Assembly (NCBI GenBank): GCA_036267355.1
Contig: DATAWG010000028.1
Span: 55,483-119,482, forward strand
DNA from: Pirellulales bacterium
GTDB taxonomy: Bacteria; Planctomycetota; Planctomycetia; Pirellulales; DATAWG01
Direction of reading: 5' to 3'
Length of the DNA: 64,000 nt
Part shown: positions 57,344 through 64,000 of the stretch, one piece after another
Position numbering within the stretch: the stretch's first letter is position 1
Layout of the letters: each line of letters begins with the position of its first letter
Made by a program: the position numbers and the translations under genes
The notes under the pieces: generated by a model
The model's database searches: none
What the model saw: the letters and a program-made list of their open reading frames with translations, nothing else
Told to the model about the DNA's origin: nothing

Positions 57344-58639
57344 TCAAGATTCCGCCAGGCGGCGGCGCGCCGTTTCTGCCCAGGGGCTTTCGGGAGCCAA
57401 TTCTAGGAAGGCCCGCCAATGCTCGTCCGCCTCGGCGCGGCGGTCAAGATCGTCGAGCGTTCGGGCCAGGTGATAATGCACGTCGGGATACTGGTCATGA
57501 AACGCCAGCGCCCCTTCGAACGCGGCGACGGCCAATTCCCGCTCGCCCGTTTCGGCCAGCACGCAGCCGAGATTCGCTCGGGCCTCGACATATTCTTCGT
57601 CTAATTCGATCGCCATATAATAGCGCTCGCGGGCAGCGGAGATATCGCCCATGCGGTAGAGCAATTCGGCCAGCGCAAAACAAACATCCGGCATCGGCCC
57701 GCCCCCCATCAACGCGGCTCGATACATCTCCGCGGCCGCGGCGAACTGTCCTTCATCTTCGAGCGCGGCGGCTTCGTGGATCATTTCCGGCGGCGATACA
57801 GTTTCATTCCGCACCAGCGGCAACGCGATCGGTCCGGCGGCATGGTCAGCGGTCAGCTCCGCGGCACGGCCGGCCGCCACCGTTGCGCAGGTCGGGCAAT
57901 CGCCACCCTCTGAATTGATGTCGTCGGCGAAGGGCGAAATCGGCTTCGATCCGAATGTGAACCAAAGTTGGCCGCCGGGCCCGATCAGCCCATCCCCCTG
58001 CCGTAGCAAAAGCTTTTTTCCTTCGACGATCACCGACAATTGTGCCAATGGCCGAGCGACGCCGGGCACATAGCGGGCGAGTTCGGCGAGTTTGTTTTCG
58101 ATCGTTTGCGGCGACATTCCTGTTGCCAGCAATTCGGCGAGCCGCCGCGCGGTGGCCACTTCTTGAAAATCGAAATACGGCAGCCGCCGCACCTCGCGCC
58201 GCGGCACGATCAACCCCCGTCGATGCCATCGCCGCACCGTCGCCAGCGGCACCTGCAAAAGCTCGGCCAACATGGCCGGCGTATAAAGCGGATGCACATG
58301 CTGCTCGATTTCAACCAATCCGAGCCGCTGCCAGAGCTGCGTTTCAGTGATGACTTCGATACGGCCTTCGTCGATGCCCAAACGAGTTGCGTCGTCGAGT
58401 TCGTTCGTTCGACTGTCGATCGCCAGCGGCAATTCTCTTTCGCCGACAACGATGATTTGCACGTCGGCCGCCGGAACGTCTGCCGCTGGCATATCGACGA
58501 CAGTGCCTCCATGCTTGCGGATCAACTGCTGCGCATCGCGCCGCGGCATGCCGGCCAGTTTGCCGGCGATCGCCACGCGTTTTCCGGCAAGCGATTCCTC
58601 GTGCTGCTCCGCAGGCGCTGTGGTGGAATTCGAGGCCAT
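57344..58639 (-). CDS. BRCT, MerR-type HTH and TPR fusion protein
   Basis: 431 residues. N-terminal BRCT (about 15-105: LAGKRVAIAGKLAGMPRRD, then IRKHGGTVVDM and VQIIVVGE). A MerR-type winged helix-turn-helix (117-185: LYTPAMLAELLQVPLATVRRW, then RLPYFDFQEVATARRLAELLATG) follows, with a central beta-rich linker containing CPTC. The C-terminus (about 287-425) has four TPR-like units (AAAEMYRAALMGG, ARERYYMAIELDEEYVEARANLG, AVAAFEGALAFHDQYPDVHYHLA). BRCT domains bind phosphopeptides or DNA ends. This order is new to me; possibly a planctomycete regulator responding to DNA damage (inference). Confidence 0.82.
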   Translation of the reverse strand: MASNSTTAPAEQHEESLAGKRVAIAGKLAGMPRRDAQQLIRKHGGTVVDMPAADVPAADVQIIVVGERELPLAIDSRTNELDDATRLGIDEGRIEVITETQLWQRLGLVEIEQHVHPLYTPAMLAELLQVPLATVRRWHRRGLIVPRREVRRLPYFDFQEVATARRLAELLATGMSPQTIENKLAELARYVPGVARPLAQLSVIVEGKKLLLRQGDGLIGPGGQLWFTFGSKPISPFADDINSEGGDCPTCATVAAGRAAELTADHAAGPIALPLVRNETVSPPEMIHEAAALEDEGQFAAAAEMYRAALMGGGPMPDVCFALAELLYRMGDISAARERYYMAIELDEEYVEARANLGCVLAETGERELAVAAFEGALAFHDQYPDVHYHLARTLDDLDRRAEADEHWRAFLELAPESPWAETARRRLAES

Positions 58640-58797
58640 GATTGTAGAACCCGCCCGTTTGCTTCCTGCCAGGTTGTGGCCAGAGGCGATCCATCCGCGT
58701 CTCCGCAGTCTAGCGGACCAGCGACGGGTGTCAATTCAGCGAAAATATCATTCGGCGCGGCTTCGTGAGACGCCGACAACCGGCGGATTTGTTCGTC

Positions 58798-59095
58798 TCA
58801 TTGGATTCCGGCCATTCTCCGCAGCGCGACCTTCAAAAAGCCCTTCCGTTGTTCGCCGGAATCTTCGAGAAGCTTGCGGAGCATTTTGATTGCCGGCGCA
58901 CTTTCCAGGCAGTTCCTTGCCATCGCCCCGAGATAGCCCATCTGGATCGTCGCAAGCGGCCTCGAACCGAAGGGAGTCGCTCGGTGCGGCCAGAGCCTCG
59001 ACGAAAGTGGCGATTGCTTCGCCTCGCAACGCACCGAGACCGCCGGGAGCTTCGGATTCGATCCAACAAGCCGTTCCGCCGCGCTCGCCTTGCAC
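58798..59095 (-). pseudogene. frameshifted HEAT-repeat remnant
   Basis: Minus-strand frame from 59095 reads GEAIATFVEALAAPSDSLRFEA, and after a one-base shift near 58955 reads TIQMGYLGAMARNCLES then APAIKMLRKLLEDSGEQR to a TGA at 58798. Joined, these give a HEAT-repeat pattern (two helices, conserved Asp/Arg and Leu positions). It follows the DUF1501 gene at 59144 directly. Probably a decayed accessory gene; a sequence error cannot be excluded. Confidence 0.4.
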
Positions 59096-59143
59096 GGAAA
59101 GTCAAAACCCGTCCGCGGAACGCCGTTCTTTGCGGTCCTGCGG

Positions 59144-60613
59144 CTACGCCAACAACGCATCGATTACATTGCCATGCACGTCGGTTAATCGGCGGTTTGC
59201 GCCGTTGTGGCGAACGGTGAGTCGTTTGTGGTCGATGCCCAATAGGTGCAACACCGTGGCATGGAAGTCGTAGGTGGTCGTTACGTCGCGCACGGCTTTC
59301 CACGACCATGGGTCGCTCTCGCCATAAGAGGTTCCGGCCCGCACGCCGGCGCCTGCCATCCAGCCGACAAACGTGCCGCCATTGTGGTCGCGGCCATCGC
59401 TTCCCTGCGAAAAAGGCATCCGGCCGAATTCGGTGTTCCAGAGCAGCAGCGTATCGTCCAACAAGCCGCGCTGCTTGAGATCGACCAGTAGCGCCGCGAT
59501 CGGTTTGTCTGTCGAAGCGCACATCGGCGGCAGCTCTTTGAAAATGCTGCCGTGGTTGTCCCAATTGTTGACGGGTCCGCCGGGCCCGCTCCAAAGCTGC
59601 ACGAATCGCACGCCGCGCTCGACGAGCCGCCGGGCCAGCAGACATCGGCGGCCGAAGTCGGAAGTCGTTGGCTCATCGAGCCCATACAGGGCATGCGTTT
59701 GGGCAGTCTCTTGCGTCAAATCGAACGCCGCAGGAGCGCTCAACTGCATCCTGGCCGCCAACTCGTACGACTGGATCCGTGCCTCCAGAACTCCATCGCC
59801 ATCGTTGGCGGCAGCATGCTCGCGGTTGATTTTCGCCAACAGGGCCAATCCGTCGCGCTCCGCGGCGGGCGTGATGAAGCGAGCGCTCGGCGGGGCGAAT
59901 AAATCGGGAATCGGCTCTTTCGTGGCGGATTGGATGACGGTTCCTTGATGCGTCACGGGGAGGAACCCGGAGCTGAAGTTTCCCTTGCCGTTGTACGGCA
60001 GGCCGCGCGGATCGGTAAGGACAACAAAAGCCGGCAGTTCGTCTGTCAAATTTCCGAGTGCATAGCTGATCCATGATCCCATGCAAGGAAAGCCGGGCAA
60101 CAGAAAACCGGTATTCATCAGGTAGCTGCCCGGTCCATGCACGTTCGTGCGGCTCGACATTGCCATGAAAAACGCGAGATCGTCGACGCACTTCGCCAAA
60201 TGCGGCAACTGATCGCTGATCCAGCGACCACATTGTCCATGCTGCTTGAGCGGGAACGGCGGCTTGAGCACATTGCCGGGTGTGCTCGTTGCCGCCTCGA
60301 CATGCGCACCATCGCCAGGATCGAATGGCTTGCCGTGCCGCCGAACCAACTCGGGCTTATAGTCGAACAGATCGGCCTGGCTCGCTCCGCCGTTCATGAA
60401 CAACTGGATGACTCGCCTCGCCTTGGCCGGAAAATGGAGTCCGCCATTCCACTCCGCTCGCGGAGTATCGGCCAAGGCGCCGGCCTGGCCGAACAGGCTC
60501 GCCAGCGCCACCGCGCCGAAACCACCCCCCAAATTGCGCAGGAAATCGCGACGAGTGCCGCCAATCCGAGAATCCCCAATCCGAGATCCATTACCGACGG
60601 GCGCGGGCGACAT
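59144..60613 (-). CDS. DUF1501 family protein, Tat-exported (paralogue 2)
   Basis: 489 residues, twin-Arg signal (TRRDFLRNLGGGFGAVALA). Family motifs: QLFMNGGASQADLFDYKPE, MSSRTNVHGPGSYLMNTG, GVRFVQLWSGPGGP, WDNHGS and NTEFGRMPFSQGSDGRDHNGG. About half identical in layout to the copy at 6531-7946, including the C-terminal HDLHATMLYLLGV/FHATVLHLLGID similarity. It follows the PSCyt1/DUF1553 gene by 9 bases, a clear operon pair. Confidence 0.9.
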   Translation of the reverse strand: MSPAPVGNGSRIGDSRIGGTRRDFLRNLGGGFGAVALASLFGQAGALADTPRAEWNGGLHFPAKARRVIQLFMNGGASQADLFDYKPELVRRHGKPFDPGDGAHVEAATSTPGNVLKPPFPLKQHGQCGRWISDQLPHLAKCVDDLAFFMAMSSRTNVHGPGSYLMNTGFLLPGFPCMGSWISYALGNLTDELPAFVVLTDPRGLPYNGKGNFSSGFLPVTHQGTVIQSATKEPIPDLFAPPSARFITPAAERDGLALLAKINREHAAANDGDGVLEARIQSYELAARMQLSAPAAFDLTQETAQTHALYGLDEPTTSDFGRRCLLARRLVERGVRFVQLWSGPGGPVNNWDNHGSIFKELPPMCASTDKPIAALLVDLKQRGLLDDTLLLWNTEFGRMPFSQGSDGRDHNGGTFVGWMAGAGVRAGTSYGESDPWSWKAVRDVTTTYDFHATVLHLLGIDHKRLTVRHNGANRRLTDVHGNVIDALLA

Positions 60614-60622
60614 ACGGCACCT

Positions 60623-63600
60623 TCAATTGACGAAAACGAATTCGTTGGCGTTTAACAACACTCGACAAAGGTTGGCCAAGCCATGTTGATCGGCATAAGC
60701 CGTAAAATCGGCGAGTTCTTCGGCTCGAGCCGGCCGGCCGAACACGAGTTGCACGGCCGCATCCACACGCGCACGGTTCGTCGACCCCATCGCTTGAAGT
60801 CGCGCCGCTAGAAACTCGCAATGCCGGGCAATGAATGCGTCGTTCCAAAGCGCCAGCGCCTGCTGCACCGTCACGCTATTGGTTCGCACCGCCGTGATTT
60901 CGTCGCCGGAGGGGCAATCGAGCGTTTCCATGAACGGGTCGGGCAACGTGCGAAACAGAAATCGATAGATGCTGCGGCGCCGTCCGGCATCGCTATTCCA
61001 ATCGAATTTCGAATAGTCGACGACCGGAGTCACATGCACGCCCGGCCGCAGCTCGAACTGCCGGTCCGACGGGCCCCCCATGCGCAGATCGAGCCGGCCG
61101 GAGACCATCAATACCGCATCGCGCAAGCATTCCGCGTCAAGCCGCTGCCGATTCATTCGCCACAAAAACCGGCTATCGACGTCGGCCGCGATTGCCGCCG
61201 CGGCCCGCGCGCCGCCGATGTCGGCAATCCTCGACGACTGGCGGTAGGTTCTGCTGGTCACGATCAGCCGGTTCAACTGCTTGATCGATTGACCGTGGTC
61301 GCGAAATTGCACCGCCAGCCAATCCAGCAAGGCTGGGTTGGTCGGCAACGCTCCCATGCGGCCGAAATCGTTCGGTGTGTCGACCAGTCCGCGGCCGAAA
61401 TGATATTGCCAGACACGGTTGACGATCGATCGCCATGTGAGCGGATTTCGCTTGTCGCTCAGCCAGTGGGCGAGCGCGGCGCGGCGTTCGCCTTCCTCAT
61501 CGGCATGCGGAAGCTTAAATCGCGACTCGAGCCTGGTCACGCAGGAAAGCGCTCCCGGCACGGCCGCCCCTCGTGGCTGAAGAATATCTCCGCGATGCAA
61601 CACCGCGACCGGCCGCGGGCCATGCGGCGCGACATGACCCCCGTCGGGCTCGAAATCGCTCGCGGCGGCGAATACGAACGAGGGTTTCGGAAGCGTGGCC
61701 AGACCGTGAAGCACGACGCTCCGTTGTTGAAAACGAGCGATGGTTACACGGTCGGAATCGGTTCGCTGCCCAATGGATTTTTTCAGGATCGCGGAAATCT
61801 CGCTTGGCAAAACTTCCAACCCGACCGGCGGCGCTGCGTCGGCCACCGACAATCGGGCTCGGCCGATCAAGTGTCCGCCGCCGTGCAATTGTTTCAACAC
61901 GACCGTGAGCTTTGATCCGCTCGCGAGCGAGAGCTTTCGATCGAATTCAAACACGGCCAAATGCGAACGGCCGACCTGCGGATAGATGCCCCATGCCGTC
62001 GCATCCAGGCCATCGATCGCTCGCTCGATGCCCCAACCATCTTGATTGAAATCGGCGACTGCTCGTGAAATCGGCAACGGTCGGCCAACAGCGTCGCCGG
62101 CGAATACTTGAATTTCCGAGAGGTGCAAATTGCCGTTGTCTTGCCGCCCCGGTCCGTGATGCGGAAACCGATCGTCGGCCAACACCTCCAATCGGATTGC
62201 GGTCATCTCGGCCAAAGGGGCGATCGCGCTGATCGTATACGTGTCGCAATCCGGACGAGTGCCCGTCGATAGCACGGAATCGTCGGGCTCGACCGTGAGC
62301 GTTGATCCTTCAGCCGAGGCCACATGCAGCGGCTTCATCATGGTCCATTGGACGCGATGCGAACTGAGATCGCGTTCCCACTGGGCCGCTTGCGCTTGCA
62401 ATGGCGGCGATAACAGCCACGCAACCGATTCCGGCTCGTCGCGATCCAAGAGCCTCTTCCGCTGCAATAACTCCCGCCGCTGGCAGCCGACCGCAGGATC
62501 GACGTCGTACGCCCGGGTGGCTTTGTCGACGCCGGCAAAATCGGCTTGCAGCGCATAGTAATCTTGCTGCGATATCGGATCGAACTTGTGGTCGTGGCAA
62601 CGAGCGCATTGCACCGTTGCGCTTACGAAGTTGTTCATCACGTTCGACACCATGTCGTCGCGATCGATGTAGCGGGCAATCTTGCGGTCCAGCGTGTTTT
62701 CCTGGATGTCGCGCAGCGAGCTTTCGTCCCAGGGACCGGCTGCTAGAAACCCAAGCGCGACCGTGGCCTGCGGATCGTCGGGAAACAGCACGTCGCCGGC
62801 AACCTGTTCTTCGACGAATCGTCCGTAGGGCTTGTCGGCATTGAATGCTGCGATGAGATAATCGCGATAGGGCCACGCATATTCGCGAATCCGATCTTGA
62901 TCGTGGCCGTGCGTTTCGGCGAAATGGGCGGCGTCCATCCAATGCCGCGCCCAGCGTTCGCCATATCGAGGTGAATCGAGCAGCCGATCTACGACGTGCT
63001 CATAGGCTTTCGGATCGTTGTCATTCACGAACGCCGCAACTTCTTCCGGCGTCGGCGGCAGACCGATCAAATCGAAATTCAAGCGGCGAATCAGCGTGCG
63101 CCGATCGGCCTCGGGAGCCTGAGGAAAGCCCTTTTCGCGGAGCGTTCGCTCGATGAACGCGTCGATGGGATTCGGCGACGGCGGCGTCAGGCTATCGGTC
63201 GGCACGGGCGGCTGCAACAACGTCTTCAGCGACCACCAGTCGAGCTTGTCGGTCACAGTGCCGGACGCTTCGTCGGGCCACACCGCTCCTTGCTCGATCC
63301 AGGCCCGCAACAAGCCAACGTCGGTCGCCGGTAGTCGCGGGCCCTTGGGCGGCATCGCAACATCGTCGTCCAAACCAGCTACGAACCGCAACAGCGGGCT
63401 ATCGGTCGCTTTGCCGGGCAGGATATTCGGGGCATAGGCATCGCCCCGCGTCATCGCGATGCTGCGCACATCGAGCCGATAGCCGCTCTTTTGATTCTCG
63501 GGACCATGGCAGCGATAGCATTTCTGCTGGAATATCGGCCGAATATCGCGAATGAAATCGATCTTCCGATCCGCGGCGGCAGACGGCGAAGCCGGCGCCT

Positions 63601-63703
63601 TCGCAGCCTTGGATTTTGCCGGCGGCGCCGCGAAGGCCCAAAATTCGCCACTGACGGCGAGAATGGCTCCGATCAACAAATTGGCCAACCGTAGGCGGCT
63701 CAT
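60623..63703 (-). CDS. PSCyt1/DUF1549/DUF1553 domain protein (paralogue 2)
   Basis: 1026 residues, ATG 63703 with a signal peptide (LLIGAILAVSGEFWAFA). PSCyt1 with CYRCHGPENQKSGYRLDVRS and MPPKGPRLPATD, DUF1549 with CARCHDHKFDPIS, then DUF1553 (NPLTWRSIVNRVWQYHFGRGLVDTPNDFG). A middle part (about 460-620) has a beta-sandwich character. Paired with the DUF1501 gene immediately downstream, and a paralogue of the 7989-11600 product. Function unknown. Confidence 0.9.
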   Translation of the reverse strand: MSRLRLANLLIGAILAVSGEFWAFAAPPAKSKAAKAPASPSAAADRKIDFIRDIRPIFQQKCYRCHGPENQKSGYRLDVRSIAMTRGDAYAPNILPGKATDSPLLRFVAGLDDDVAMPPKGPRLPATDVGLLRAWIEQGAVWPDEASGTVTDKLDWWSLKTLLQPPVPTDSLTPPSPNPIDAFIERTLREKGFPQAPEADRRTLIRRLNFDLIGLPPTPEEVAAFVNDNDPKAYEHVVDRLLDSPRYGERWARHWMDAAHFAETHGHDQDRIREYAWPYRDYLIAAFNADKPYGRFVEEQVAGDVLFPDDPQATVALGFLAAGPWDESSLRDIQENTLDRKIARYIDRDDMVSNVMNNFVSATVQCARCHDHKFDPISQQDYYALQADFAGVDKATRAYDVDPAVGCQRRELLQRKRLLDRDEPESVAWLLSPPLQAQAAQWERDLSSHRVQWTMMKPLHVASAEGSTLTVEPDDSVLSTGTRPDCDTYTISAIAPLAEMTAIRLEVLADDRFPHHGPGRQDNGNLHLSEIQVFAGDAVGRPLPISRAVADFNQDGWGIERAIDGLDATAWGIYPQVGRSHLAVFEFDRKLSLASGSKLTVVLKQLHGGGHLIGRARLSVADAAPPVGLEVLPSEISAILKKSIGQRTDSDRVTIARFQQRSVVLHGLATLPKPSFVFAAASDFEPDGGHVAPHGPRPVAVLHRGDILQPRGAAVPGALSCVTRLESRFKLPHADEEGERRAALAHWLSDKRNPLTWRSIVNRVWQYHFGRGLVDTPNDFGRMGALPTNPALLDWLAVQFRDHGQSIKQLNRLIVTSRTYRQSSRIADIGGARAAAAIAADVDSRFLWRMNRQRLDAECLRDAVLMVSGRLDLRMGGPSDRQFELRPGVHVTPVVDYSKFDWNSDAGRRRSIYRFLFRTLPDPFMETLDCPSGDEITAVRTNSVTVQQALALWNDAFIARHCEFLAARLQAMGSTNRARVDAAVQLVFGRPARAEELADFTAYADQHGLANLCRVLLNANEFVFVN

Positions 63704-64000
63704 GGATGCGTCGATCGAAACACCGACCGAACATGCTGAACAGGCGGGAAACAGCGATGGTTAGACGATCGATTGTAGATTGCCGGCGAACCGATGGAAA
63801 TGGTAATGGAATGCGATCCTGGCCATCGTGCTCGATATGATGCAGGGCGTCGCGGAATTGGGTTGGCCGGACCGAGCTGGTAGAATCCCGGCAACTCGCA
63901 GACAATTCGACGCCTGGGCGGATTTCGTGGAACGATCGAGCGATACGCCGATTCCGCCGCCACGGCCTTCACCGCCTGCATCTTTCCACTTGCCTTGTGT
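63704..64000. other. region upstream of the DUF1553 gene at the window edge
   Basis: No supported gene; probably holds the promoter of the 63703-60623 gene. Nothing specific seen. Confidence 0.4.

Overview
The window is a GC-rich chromosomal segment of a planctomycete (Planctomycetota), most likely of the Pirellulales type. The main evidence is two pairs of paired genes typical of the phylum (a PSCyt1/DUF1549/DUF1553 cytochrome-like protein with a DUF1501 Tat-exported protein), a chaperone cluster with two groEL genes, a planctomycete-type alternative complex III with a delayed Tat signal in ActB, an SHD1-domain secreted protein, and many short palindromic repeats between and even inside genes. 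This placement is inferred from protein families; no rRNA or tRNA gene was seen.

Layout. (1) 294-6224, minus strand: groEL1 (GGM tail), groES, groEL2 (no GGM tail), dnaJ, grpE, a protein-folding cluster. (2) 6531-11600, minus: DUF1501 and PSCyt1/DUF1553 pair. (3) 11791-16668, minus: hypF, a tandem-SIS sugar isomerase-like protein and a sigma-54 activator, with no hydrogenase in view. (4) 17088-25531: an exported methyltransferase (minus), then plus-strand xylulokinase, ornithine cyclodeaminase-like protein, citramalate synthase and valyl-tRNA synthetase. (5) 25747-31643: bifunctional-nuclease-family protein, a Flp-pilin-like/CBS fusion, a small Lys/Ala-rich protein, bioA, an HtrA-type protease and aat. 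(6) 32377-46557, minus: one long respiratory operon actA-B-C-D-E-F, a small membrane protein, SCO, coxB-A-C-D, i.e. quinol:cytochrome c oxidoreductase (alternative complex III) plus a caa3-type terminal oxidase. (7) 47076-53180: SHD1 protein, a LolA-like/thioredoxin/propeller lipoprotein, a LarA-like protein and a YgfZ-type protein. (8) 53253-58639, minus: HD-GYP protein, a multi-pass membrane protein, and a BRCT/MerR/TPR fusion. (9) 58798-63703, minus: a frameshifted HEAT remnant, then the second DUF1501 and PSCyt1/DUF1553 pair.

How the parts work together. The respiratory operon is the clearest functional unit: quinol is oxidised by Act, electrons pass through cytochrome c (ActE and the CoxB tail) to CuA and the CoxA heme-copper centre, with SCO supplying copper. 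Many gene junctions in it are 4-base start/stop overlaps. The chaperone cluster supplies Hsp60/Hsp10 and the DnaJ/GrpE partners of DnaK, which lies outside the window.

The most noteworthy observations are the Flp-type prepilin signal fused to a CBS pair (26749-27642), the BRCT/MerR/TPR fusion (57344-58639), at least eight families of dispersed palindromes, some of which are translated as the N-termini of sco and actE in the respiratory operon, and the orphan hypF/tandem-SIS/sigma-54 block.
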